Part shown: in pieces, positions 16,246-24,315 of the stretch
Layout of the letters: every line of letters starts with the position of its first letter
Numbering within the stretch: the first letter of the stretch is position 1
Source of the DNA: Nitrosomonadales bacterium
GTDB lineage: Bacteria; Pseudomonadota; Gammaproteobacteria; Burkholderiales; Gallionellaceae
Direction: 5' to 3'
Assembly (NCBI GenBank): GCA_016195965.1
Contig: JACPYR010000089.1
Coordinates: forward strand, 1-44,734
Length of the DNA stretch: 44,734 nucleotides
Translations under genes and position numbers: made by a program
Notes under the pieces: generated by a model
Seen by the model: only the letters and a program-made list of their open reading frames with translations
What the model was told of the DNA's origin: nothing
The model's database searches: none

Positions 16246-17871
16246 CTAAATTTCCTCTGCCACCATCTTGATCGCGCCGCACGGACACTCCGAAACGCAG
16301 ATACCGCAGCCTTTGCAATAGTCATAGTTGAACCGGAAACGCTTGCCCGGGCCGAGCTTGATCACGGCGTTGTCCGGGCACACACCATAGCAGTTGTCGC
16401 ATTCGAAACAGTTGCCACAAGACATGCAGCGGCGAGCCTCGAACAAGGCATTCGTTTCATCCAGACCGCCCTGCACTTCATCGAAGCCGGACTGGCGTCG
16501 TATTGCGTCCAGCATCGGTCGCACTGTCTTGGGTGCATCGGAGTAATACCACTGGTTCAGCATGTCATAAGTAACCGGCTCGTGCTTGGGCGCAGGTTCA
16601 TAGATCGCGCCGCGCAGCCAGGCATCGATATGATGCGCGGCCTTTTTTCCATGCCCGACCGCCACCGTGACCGTGCGCTCGGATGGCACCATGTCGCCGC
16701 CGGCAAAAATACCTTTATGACCGGTCATCATATTGCTGCCGACTTGCACCGTGCCGTCCTTGATTTCCAGCCCGGACACGCCCTGCAACAGGGACAGATC
16801 GACATCCTGCCCGAGTGCCAGAACCAGGGAATCTGACTCTATGGTTTCAAATTCGCCAGTGGGTTGCGGGAAGCCCTTGTCGTCCAGCTTCATCTTTTCT
16901 ATCGTGAGGCTATGTTCGTCCGCGTGTTTGATCGTGGACAGCCATTTGATCATCACGCCTTCCTGCAATGCCTCTTCCACCTCAAAATCGTGTGCGGGCA
17001 TTTTTTCGCGGGTGCGGCGATAAACGATGATGGTTTCGGTAGCGCCCAGCCGTTTGGCGGTGCGCGCCGCGTCGATCGCTGTGTTGCCGCCGCCATACAC
17101 CACCACGCGTCGGCCCAGCATAGGTTGGTCTTCTCCTTCCATGCTGCGCAGCACCGAAACCGCATCGACGATACGGGCCGCATCGCCAGCGGGAATATAC
17201 GCGCGCTTGCCGATGTGCGCACCCACCGCGAGAAAGGATGCATCGAAATTGCCGGCACGCATGCTGTCTTCTATATTCGCCACTTTAGTGTTCAGCCTGA
17301 GCGTCACCCACGTATCCAGGATGCGCGCCACTTCGGCATCCAGCACGTTGCGCGGCAGGCGATACTTGGGAATGCCGAAACGCATCATACCGCCGCTCAA
17401 CGGCCCCGCTTCATGGATTTCCACACTATGCCCGAGCCGCGCCAGATGGTAAGCGACAGACAAACCGGAAGGCCCGGCCCCGACCACCAGCACGCGCTTG
17501 CCCGAGGTCATGCCAGGCTTGCCAAATTTCCAGCCGCGCTTGATCGCCTCGTCACCCAGAAAACGCTCGACCGAGTTGATGCCCACCGCGCTGTCAAACT
17601 GGCCGCGATTGCACGCGCCTTCACAAGGGTGGTAGCAGACGCGCCCCATGATCGCGGGCAGGGGATTGTCCTGGGTCAACAAGCGCCAGGCCTGCTCATA
17701 GTTGCCCGCCTCGGCATGAAACAGCCAGCCCTGAATATTTTCTCCGGCAGGGCAACCCGCGTTGCATGGCGGTAACCTGTCCAGATAAACCGGCTTTCTG
17801 GTGCGCCACGATCCGGTGTGATTCGCCAGCGACGAGCCGGGATCAAGCGTGATTGCGAATGGCTTATCCAT
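16246..17871 (-). CDS. Flavin- and Fe-S-containing NAD(P)H-linked subunit of 2-oxoacid oxidoreductase (GltD-like, fused ferredoxin delta domain)
   Basis: The 541-residue protein joins three parts. The N-terminal Fe-S region has CNAGCP followed by CYHPCEGACNRG, as in glutamate synthase small subunits. The flavoprotein core has two Rossmann motifs (VLVVGAGPSGLS and VVVYGGGNTAIDAA) for FAD and NAD(P)H. A C-terminal double-cluster ferredoxin has CMSCGNCFECDNCYGVCP and CKGCGICVSECP. The arrangement resembles a fusion of the PadH and PadF subunits of phenylglyoxylate:NAD oxidoreductase. It probably passes electrons between the thiamine subunits and NAD(P). The ATG overlaps the beta-subunit stop (TGATG) and is preceded by AGGAGG. 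Confidence 0.85.
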   Translation of the reverse strand: MDKPFAITLDPGSSLANHTGSWRTRKPVYLDRLPPCNAGCPAGENIQGWLFHAEAGNYEQAWRLLTQDNPLPAIMGRVCYHPCEGACNRGQFDSAVGINSVERFLGDEAIKRGWKFGKPGMTSGKRVLVVGAGPSGLSVAYHLARLGHSVEIHEAGPLSGGMMRFGIPKYRLPRNVLDAEVARILDTWVTLRLNTKVANIEDSMRAGNFDASFLAVGAHIGKRAYIPAGDAARIVDAVSVLRSMEGEDQPMLGRRVVVYGGGNTAIDAARTAKRLGATETIIVYRRTREKMPAHDFEVEEALQEGVMIKWLSTIKHADEHSLTIEKMKLDDKGFPQPTGEFETIESDSLVLALGQDVDLSLLQGVSGLEIKDGTVQVGSNMMTGHKGIFAGGDMVPSERTVTVAVGHGKKAAHHIDAWLRGAIYEPAPKHEPVTYDMLNQWYYSDAPKTVRPMLDAIRRQSGFDEVQGGLDETNALFEARRCMSCGNCFECDNCYGVCPDNAVIKLGPGKRFRFNYDYCKGCGICVSECPCGAIKMVAEEI

Positions 17872-18872
17872 CACAGCACCTCCTCTTTAAGCATGCCGTA
17901 CTTGCGGATGTTGCGGTCGGCGCGCTGCTGAATGCGCGCGATGACATCCAGCTTGGGCTTGGCACCGAACAAATGCGCGAAGCGTTTTTGCGGTTTCAGA
18001 TATTCCTCGACCGGCAACTGCATGCGCATCGGCAACGCACTGACCAGTTCGCCGCGCTCCGCCTCAAACACCGGAAACAAACCGGTCTCGTGCGCCAGCC
18101 GCGCCATGCGTATCGTATCGTGCGACGCCGTGCCCCAACCCAGCGGACAAGGCACGAGGATGTGAATGTAGCGCGCACCGCGAAATTCCATCGCACGCCT
18201 GACTTTGGCCTCCAGGTCGCGCAGATCCGCCACCGTGGCGGTCGCCACATAAGGTATCTCGTGCGCCATCGCGATCGCCGGGACGAACTTGCCCTGGCCG
18301 AATTCGTTGCCGGGGTTGGGTCCCACCGGCATCGTCGTCGCGGTGCGCGCAGCGGGTGGCGTGGCCGACGAGCGTTGCACGCCGGTGTTCATGTACGCCT
18401 CATTGTCATAGCAGATGTACAACACATCATCGTTGCGCTCGAACATGCCGGACAGGCAGCCGAAGCCGATGTCGGTCGTGCCGCCGTCGCCGCCCTGCGC
18501 GATCACCCGCACCTCGCGGCGACCCTTGACCTTCAACGCCGCCGCGATGCCGGTGGCAACAGCAGCCGTGTTGCCGAACAGGGAGTGTATCCACGGCAGC
18601 TGCCAGGAGGTTTCCGGGTAAGGCGTGGTAAACACCTCCAGACAACCGGTGGCATTCGCCGCAATCAATTGCGAGTTGGTTGCTTCCAGCGCAGTATCCA
18701 GCGCATAACGTGCGCCCAGCGCCTCGCCGCATCCCTGGCAGGCACGGTGTCCGGAATTGATCGCATTGCTGCGATCCTGATGCGACTGGACACTGCGGTC
18801 TTCGGGATTCAGCAGGCGGTTGCCGACGGTGAAGGTGCCGGTCTGGTAGAACTTGATCTGTTGAAACGGCAT
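17871..18872 (-). CDS. 2-oxoacid:acceptor oxidoreductase beta subunit (ThDP-binding, PorB-like)
   Basis: The 333-residue protein binds thiamine diphosphate. The GDG motif at 128-130 and the downstream DNEAYMNTGVQRSS segment are typical of pyruvate/2-oxoacid:ferredoxin oxidoreductases. Cys45, Cys48 (RACQGCGE), Cys77 and Cys242 fit the four ligands of the beta-subunit [4Fe-4S] cluster. The start follows AAGGAG. Substrate cannot be read from sequence: pyruvate, 2-oxoglutarate and phenylglyoxylate remain possible. A 221-bp gap containing an inverted repeat separates it from the alpha gene. Confidence 0.88.
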   Translation of the reverse strand: MPFQQIKFYQTGTFTVGNRLLNPEDRSVQSHQDRSNAINSGHRACQGCGEALGARYALDTALEATNSQLIAANATGCLEVFTTPYPETSWQLPWIHSLFGNTAAVATGIAAALKVKGRREVRVIAQGGDGGTTDIGFGCLSGMFERNDDVLYICYDNEAYMNTGVQRSSATPPAARTATTMPVGPNPGNEFGQGKFVPAIAMAHEIPYVATATVADLRDLEAKVRRAMEFRGARYIHILVPCPLGWGTASHDTIRMARLAHETGLFPVFEAERGELVSALPMRMQLPVEEYLKPQKRFAHLFGAKPKLDVIARIQQRADRNIRKYGMLKEEVL

Positions 18873-18927
18873 GTTATCTCCTTGTCCTATGCTGAACGGA
18901 AAAACGATAAACCGAAATAACTCTTAT

Positions 18928-19049
18928 CCGCAGATTTCGCAGATTCACGCAGATTTCAAGCGGATGCCAATGATAACTTCACACTCAATAGCCTCTAACT
19001 CAGTTGCAATTCAAATGATTTAATCTTGCGTAATCTGTGTAATCTGCGG
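18928..19049. repeat. CAGATT-rich inverted repeat element between oxidoreductase alpha and beta genes
   Basis: The left arm (18928-18958) reads CCGCAGATTTCGCAGATT and continues with CACGCAGATTTCA. The right arm (19021-19049), reverse complemented, reads CCGCAGATTACACAGATT and continues with ACGCAAGATTA. The arms are built from repeated CGCAGATT/ACAGATT units and flank about 60 bp. It looks like a dispersed intergenic repeat of MITE/REP type that inserted in an otherwise tightly packed operon. Confidence 0.65.
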
Positions 19050-19093
19050 ACAGATTTTTTCTGGAAATTAAAATATTCTTCAAGCAATTAAAA

Positions 19094-20350
19094 TCACGCG
19101 ATCTTCGATGCGACGGTGCCGATATCGCGCAGGATATTTTCCGCCGCAGGGCCGGAGCGCCGTACTTCGCGCTCACGCGCCAGCTGTTTGTTGACCACGT
19201 TCCAGTCCAAATCAAGAAAGGTCAACGGTTGCAGCGTTTCCTGCTCCGCCTCGCGGAACAGCTTATGCAAAGATTTGCGCGTGATCGCGCGACCGCCTAA
19301 TCCGGCCACCACGGTGAACCCGCGCAAACTGCCTCTGCCGCTCATGGCCATGCGTACATCGGTGGCAAGTATGCCGCCCATGCCCACCGCCAGACTTTTC
19401 TCCAGCACCACGAAACGCTTGCAGTGTGCCAATGCCTCACGCACCTGCGCCACCGGGAAAGGGCGGTAGCTGGTAATCCCCAGCACGCCGATCTTGTGGC
19501 CGCCATCGCGCATCTCATCTACCGTGTCCTTGACCGTGCCCAGCACCGAACCCATCGCGATGATGATGGTCTCGGCATCTTCGCCATGGTAGGTGTGCGT
19601 CAAGCCGCCAGTGCCGCGCCCGAACACCTGCTTGAATTCTGCCGCCAGTTGCGGGATGCGTTCCAGCGCCTGCATCTGTTTGGCGTGGGCCAGATACTTC
19701 ACTTCCATGAATGCCTCCGGGCCAACCATCGCGCCGATCGAAACCGGCTCGCGCGGATCCAGAACCTGACGCGGTTCGTAGGGTGGCAGATAGGCATCGA
19801 CCTGTTGCTGGCTCGGCATGTCCACGCGCTCATAGGCATGGGTCAGAATGAAACCATCCATGCACACCATCACCGGCAGCGACAACTCCTCGGCCAGCTT
19901 GAATGCTTGTATGTGCAGATCCAGCGCCTCCTGATTGGTTTCGGCAAACAACTGCATCCAGCCTGAGTCGCGCTGCGATAAGGAATCCGAATGGTCGTTC
20001 CAGATATTGATCGGCGCGCCGATCGCGCGGTTGGCCACCGTCATCACGATAGGCAAACCCAGACCGGACGCGTTATAGATCGCCTCGACCATGAACAGCA
20101 GCCCCTGGCTGGCAGTGGCGGTATAGGAACGCGCGCCGGTCGCAGAGGCGCCGATCGCGACCGACATCGCGGCGAATTCGCTTTCGACATTGATAAACTC
20201 GCACGGCGTCAGTGCCCCGCTCTTCACGCTCTCGCCCAAGGCCTCGACAATATGCGTCTGCGGCGAAATCGGATAGGCGCAGATCACCTCCGGGCGGCAC
20301 AAGGCAACAGCCTCTGCGACAGCCTTGGAACCCTCGATTTGCTTAAACAT
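19094..20350 (-). CDS. 2-oxoacid:acceptor oxidoreductase alpha subunit (PorA-like)
   Basis: The 418-residue alpha subunit contains the pyrimidine-binding N-terminal domain with AYPISPQTHIVEAL (the YPITPQS-type motif) and VESEFAAMSVAIGASATGAR. A C-terminal transketolase-like domain follows (KIGVLGITSYRPFP). With the beta subunit it forms the oxidative decarboxylase/carboxylase core. The ATG overlaps the end of the gamma gene by 8 bp and follows GGAGGTGG. Confidence 0.88.
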   Translation of the reverse strand: MFKQIEGSKAVAEAVALCRPEVICAYPISPQTHIVEALGESVKSGALTPCEFINVESEFAAMSVAIGASATGARSYTATASQGLLFMVEAIYNASGLGLPIVMTVANRAIGAPINIWNDHSDSLSQRDSGWMQLFAETNQEALDLHIQAFKLAEELSLPVMVCMDGFILTHAYERVDMPSQQQVDAYLPPYEPRQVLDPREPVSIGAMVGPEAFMEVKYLAHAKQMQALERIPQLAAEFKQVFGRGTGGLTHTYHGEDAETIIIAMGSVLGTVKDTVDEMRDGGHKIGVLGITSYRPFPVAQVREALAHCKRFVVLEKSLAVGMGGILATDVRMAMSGRGSLRGFTVVAGLGGRAITRKSLHKLFREAEQETLQPLTFLDLDWNVVNKQLAREREVRRSGPAAENILRDIGTVASKIA

Positions 20351-20924
20351 GTGCCACCTCCGCCATCCTGGTCTTGATCAGGTTATAAGCCTCGCTCGCC
20401 GCGGCGATGTTGCCCTCCGCCATCTTGCCGGAGAATTTCTCGCCTATCGCCTTGACCACCGATTCCAGGCGGATCAACCCGGACAGCGCCGCGAAACCCG
20501 CGATCAGAGGCATGTTGGGGATAGGGCGCCCGATATGCTTGAGACCGATCTCGGTGGCGGGCAGAGTGCAAAGCCGTTCGGCGGGCCGACCAGCGATGAA
20601 GTCGCCCAGCCCGAGCGCTTCGAAACTGCGGTTGGTGTTGAGCAACATATAGCCATTTTTTTTCAGGCCGGCAAACACATCTACCTGATGCAACAGGGTC
20701 GGATCCTGTATGATGATCGCGTCCGGTTCCATGATAGGCTCGCGCAGCCGGATTTCCTTATCGGCTATCCGGCAAAATGCCACCACCGGGGCGCCGGTTC
20801 GCTCCGAACCGAAGCTGGGGAACGCCTGGGCATGACGCCCTTCCGCGAAGGCAGCAACCGACATCATCTCTGTCGCCGTCACCACACCCTGGCCGCCCCG
20901 ACCGTGTATACGCAACTCGAACAT
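20343..20924 (-). CDS. 2-oxoacid:acceptor oxidoreductase gamma subunit (PorG-like)
   Basis: The 193-residue gamma subunit begins with the diagnostic FELRIHGRGGQGVVTAT. Further conserved segments are AQAFPSFGSERTGAPV and the mid-region DPTLL. In PFOR-type enzymes this domain holds the other subunits together and helps bind CoA. It starts 37 bp after the hoxW stop with GGGAGA upstream, linking the oxidoreductase genes to the hydrogenase operon. Confidence 0.9.
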   Translation of the reverse strand: MFELRIHGRGGQGVVTATEMMSVAAFAEGRHAQAFPSFGSERTGAPVVAFCRIADKEIRLREPIMEPDAIIIQDPTLLHQVDVFAGLKKNGYMLLNTNRSFEALGLGDFIAGRPAERLCTLPATEIGLKHIGRPIPNMPLIAGFAALSGLIRLESVVKAIGEKFSGKMAEGNIAAASEAYNLIKTRMAEVAHV

Positions 20925-20961
20925 AGTTATTCTCCCTGTTCACAGCCACACAAAACCGCTG

Positions 20962-21438
20962 TCATGCGTTAATTAAACATTCCTCCCGGCATTGCCGCTG
21001 CCACTTTGCGTGCAGCTCCATCACCAGCCGCGTTGCCTCATCCAGATGGCTAGACGCCCTGTCGCTCAGCGGGTCACCCAACGCAAAATCGTAGCCGCGT
21101 ATGCGCAACAAATGTGCGGGCGGAGCGTCCCTGCCGTACACCTTGCGATAGGCATGCAGCAAGGCGCCCGGATTCATCGCATGGCTGGTGTAGCTGTCAT
21201 CTTTGACCGCGCTAATTACTGAAAGACAAAAAGGCTCGGCGCAAGACATGTCGGCGTCGATGAACAACACCCGGTCACAGCCAGCCAGATCGGTGACATG
21301 CTCGACCTGCAACTGCATGTCGTTCTGGCACTCGACATCGGCAAGTTGCAATTGGGCCATGCGTGCCACCAACTCGGGGCCAAGCGCATCGTCGCCGCGA
21401 CCGGGGTTGCCATATCCGAATATCAGAAGTTTTCCCAT
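20962..21438 (-). CDS. hoxW: Hydrogenase maturation endopeptidase HoxW
   Basis: This 158-residue member of the HybD/HyaD/HoxW protease family cleaves the C-terminal extension of the nickel-loaded large subunit. It begins with GYGNPGRGDDALGPEL, which carries the conserved acidic metal ligand. Further conserved parts are the central LFIDAD and the SHAMNPGALL His segment. It ends 37 bp before the gamma subunit gene and starts just after hoxH, its substrate gene. Confidence 0.92.
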   Translation of the reverse strand: MGKLLIFGYGNPGRGDDALGPELVARMAQLQLADVECQNDMQLQVEHVTDLAGCDRVLFIDADMSCAEPFCLSVISAVKDDSYTSHAMNPGALLHAYRKVYGRDAPPAHLLRIRGYDFALGDPLSDRASSHLDEATRLVMELHAKWQRQCREECLINA

Positions 21439-21441
21439 GGC

Positions 21442-22920
21442 TTAAACAGACCGGGTGATTTCACCGCTCACGCCTTTGGTTAGCCGGTCAACTAGCGCAC
21501 CGTCTGCAGCCAGCAACTCCACCTGCAAAGGCATCTTGCCCAGCGCGTGTGTGGCGCAGGAAAGGCATGGGTCGTATGCTCGCACCGCGACCTCCAGATG
21601 ATTGAGCAACCCTTCGGTGATCTCGTTGCCGTCGATATATTCATTGGCGACCGAACGCACCGATTCGTTCATCGCCTGATTGTTGCTGGTGGTCGAGACG
21701 ATCAGGTTGGCTTTTTCTATCAGGCCCTGTGCGTCAATCTGGTAATGATGGAACAGTGTGCCGCGCGGCGCTTCGATAACGCCTATGCCGACACGGCGTT
21801 TTTCGCCGTGTGGGGCGACCAGGTCGGCGCCGATGATATCCGGATCGTGCAGCAGCTCATTGATGGACTCCGCACAATGCAAGGCTTCTATCATGCGCGC
21901 CCAGTGATAGGCGAGCGTGTCATGCACGAAACCGCCCTTACCGAATTCCCTGAAGCGCTGGCGCGCCGTTTCCGCCAGCGGCGTGGGGATCGCATCGCAG
22001 TTGTTCACGCGCGCCAGCGGGCCGACGCGATACCAGCCCTGCTCCTTACCCAGTGCGAGCAAGTACGGGAACTTCATATAGCTCCACGGGCGCACTTCTT
22101 CGCGGAGGATATCCCGATAGCCGCGATAATCGAACTGATCAATAATGCTTTCTCCGCCAGCCGTGCGTGCACGCAGGCCGCCGTGATACAGCTCCAGCTC
22201 TCCGCCGCTACCGGTCATGCTCAAAAAATTGGTGCGCAGCGTGGCAAAGCCATAATGTTCCGGGTGCCCGGTATGGATATGCTCGTTCAGCGCCACCGCC
22301 TCAGAACTCCAGGCCAGCACATCCTGAATGTCCACCAGCAGCGCATCGCGCTCGGCAATCGTGAGCGGTTTGTTCATGCCGCCCGGCACCGTGGCCGCGC
22401 CATGGATGCGCTTCCCCGCAATCGCCATGATGATCTGCTGCCCGTATTTGCGCAGTTTCACTCCCTGCAGCGCGACCTCGGGATATTTTTCCAGCACCCC
22501 GACAATGTTGCGTTCCGCGAGATTGCTGCCGAAACCGAACAGCAGATCGGGTGAGGACAAATGAAAGAAATGCAGCGCATGCGATTGCAGGGTCTGGCCG
22601 AAATGCAACAGGCGGCGCAGCTTGAGTGCTGTCGGCGTGAGCTGTTCCACCCCGACCAGTTGATCTACCGCCTTGGCCGCGGCCAGATGATGGCTGACCG
22701 GACATATCCCGCACAGCCGTTGCACGAAGAATGGCACCTCCCAATAGGGGCGACCTTGAATGAATTTCTCGAAACCGCGAAACTCCACGATATGCAGGCG
22801 TGCTTCGCGGATGTGATTATTGTCGTCCAGCAGCAGCGTGATTTTGCCGTGCCCTTCGACCCGAGTAATGGGATCAATCGCGACGCGCCTTGCATAGGAT
22901 GTTGGGGAATCGTGTTCCAT
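21442..22920 (-). CDS. hoxH: NAD-linked [NiFe] hydrogenase large subunit HoxH
   Basis: The large subunit holds the Ni-Fe active site. Of 492 residues, Cys70 and Cys73 (RLCGICPVSHH) and Cys452 and Cys455 (DPCLSCATH) are the four metal ligands. A 34-residue tail after His458 (ALGKMPLQVELLA...) is the extension expected to be removed by HoxW. The ATG at 22920 lies 13 bp after the hoxY stop; a start at 22974 would overlap hoxY by about 40 bp. Sequence and partners indicate group 3d. Confidence 0.96.
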   Translation of the reverse strand: MEHDSPTSYARRVAIDPITRVEGHGKITLLLDDNNHIREARLHIVEFRGFEKFIQGRPYWEVPFFVQRLCGICPVSHHLAAAKAVDQLVGVEQLTPTALKLRRLLHFGQTLQSHALHFFHLSSPDLLFGFGSNLAERNIVGVLEKYPEVALQGVKLRKYGQQIIMAIAGKRIHGAATVPGGMNKPLTIAERDALLVDIQDVLAWSSEAVALNEHIHTGHPEHYGFATLRTNFLSMTGSGGELELYHGGLRARTAGGESIIDQFDYRGYRDILREEVRPWSYMKFPYLLALGKEQGWYRVGPLARVNNCDAIPTPLAETARQRFREFGKGGFVHDTLAYHWARMIEALHCAESINELLHDPDIIGADLVAPHGEKRRVGIGVIEAPRGTLFHHYQIDAQGLIEKANLIVSTTSNNQAMNESVRSVANEYIDGNEITEGLLNHLEVAVRAYDPCLSCATHALGKMPLQVELLAADGALVDRLTKGVSGEITRSV

Positions 22921-22933
22921 CGGGTCAGTATCC

Positions 22934-23476
22934 TCAATCGTAATGCAGCAGATTTTTCGGAAGCGAGGGCTCATCTCCCGCCAGCAAATCGCCCAATATT
23001 TTCAGAAAGGCATCGGCCGATGGCGGGCAACCCGGCAGGTAATAGTCCACATGCACCACCTCGTGCAAGGGATGCACTTTACTGAGCAGCAACGGCAGTT
23101 CCACATCATTCGGAATTTGCGGATTTTCGACGCCAACTCCGTTCAAATAGGTTTCTTCCAGACATTCGCGTAGCGAATAATGGTTGCGCATCGCGGGTAT
23201 CCCGCCATTGATTGCGCAGGCGCCGACCGCGATCAATATCTTGCTGTTGGCCCGCAGTTCGCTTAGCACGTGCACGTTCTCAGCGTTGCACAATCCCCCC
23301 TCGATCAAGGCGATGTCGCACGGGCCGCAGTGCTTGATGTCGGTGAGCGGGGAACGCCCGAATTCGACATGTTCCAGCAAACCAACCAGCCGTTCGTCAA
23401 TATCGAGGAAAGACATATGGCAACCGAAGCAACCGGCCAGCGAAGCGGTGGCGACCCTGATTTTCGCGTTATTCAT
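22934..23476 (-). CDS. hoxY: NAD-linked [NiFe] hydrogenase small subunit HoxY
   Basis: The 180-residue short-form small subunit carries only the proximal [4Fe-4S] cluster, ligated by Cys16, Cys19 (AGCFGCH), Cys87 (GACAINGG) and Cys151 (LPGCPPS). It lacks the signal peptide and distal clusters of membrane hydrogenases, so it is cytoplasmic. It overlaps the end of hoxU by 8 bp. Confidence 0.95.
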   Translation of the reverse strand: MNNAKIRVATASLAGCFGCHMSFLDIDERLVGLLEHVEFGRSPLTDIKHCGPCDIALIEGGLCNAENVHVLSELRANSKILIAVGACAINGGIPAMRNHYSLRECLEETYLNGVGVENPQIPNDVELPLLLSKVHPLHEVVHVDYYLPGCPPSADAFLKILGDLLAGDEPSLPKNLLHYD

Positions 23477-24296
23477 CGGTATGCCTCACTTTAGCCAGAA
23501 TCACGGGCTCCAGACCGATCTCGCTGACCCGGTGCAGATCGAAGGTGCGCCGCCCGATCGGCACCTCATAGCCATGTTCCTTGATCAGGATCGCACCTAC
23601 CGGACAAATGTGTGCGGCCATGTCGCCGGTTTCCAGATCGCTATCCGCCAGCTTGCCGCTCGCCGAATTGACGATCAGGTGCGCGTCTATACCTCGCCCG
23701 GAGATCGCAAACACATTCTTGCCATCCACTTCGCGGCTGGCGCGCACGCACAGTTCACAGAGTATGCAGCGATCCCGGTCCAATACCACCGAGCCATGCG
23801 ACGCATCCACTTCGCGACGCGGGGACAGTTGCGGGAAATGCCCGTCCAGCATGCCCAGATGATAAGCCACCGCCTGCAACGTGCAGTCGCCGGTCTTTTC
23901 GCAGGACGGACAAAGATGATTGCCTTCGATGAACAACATCTGCGTGATGGTCTTGCGCACTTCATTCAGCGCCGGGGTATTGTTGCGTATCTGTTGTCCG
24001 GCCATCGCGGGCATCGTGCAGGCGGACACGCTCCTGCTGTCGATCTCGACCGAAGAGCTGGCTTGAATGCGGCGATCTGCCGTGTGGGAAGCAACGTTGC
24101 GCCCCTCGATAGAGACCGTGCACAGCTTGCAACTGCCGTGCGGAGTAAGTCCGGGGCGATGGCACAGGTGCGGGATATAGACCCCCGCCGCCAGCGCGGC
24201 ATCCATGATGGTCTGCCCTATTGAAAAAGGAATTTCCTGACCATCTATCGTGATCGTATTCGGTATGGCCGTGTCGCGTTTGGGTTCCGCTCTCAT
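23469..24296 (-). CDS. hoxU: NAD-linked hydrogenase diaphorase Fe-S subunit HoxU
   Basis: This 275-residue NuoG-N-like subunit relays electrons between HoxY and HoxF. Visible clusters are a [2Fe-2S] site (Cys45, Cys56, Cys59, Cys93), a His-ligated [4Fe-4S] site (His127, Cys129, Cys132, Cys138) and a [4Fe-4S] site (Cys177, Cys180, Cys183, Cys231). The ATG at 24296 has GAGG 8 nt upstream and lies 19 bp after hoxF. Longer frames to 24341 or 24380 would overlap hoxF. Confidence 0.94.
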   Translation of the reverse strand: MRAEPKRDTAIPNTITIDGQEIPFSIGQTIMDAALAAGVYIPHLCHRPGLTPHGSCKLCTVSIEGRNVASHTADRRIQASSSVEIDSRSVSACTMPAMAGQQIRNNTPALNEVRKTITQMLFIEGNHLCPSCEKTGDCTLQAVAYHLGMLDGHFPQLSPRREVDASHGSVVLDRDRCILCELCVRASREVDGKNVFAISGRGIDAHLIVNSASGKLADSDLETGDMAAHICPVGAILIKEHGYEVPIGRRTFDLHRVSEIGLEPVILAKVRHTDE

Positions 24297-24315
24297 ATAG
24301 GCATCCTCGCTCCTG

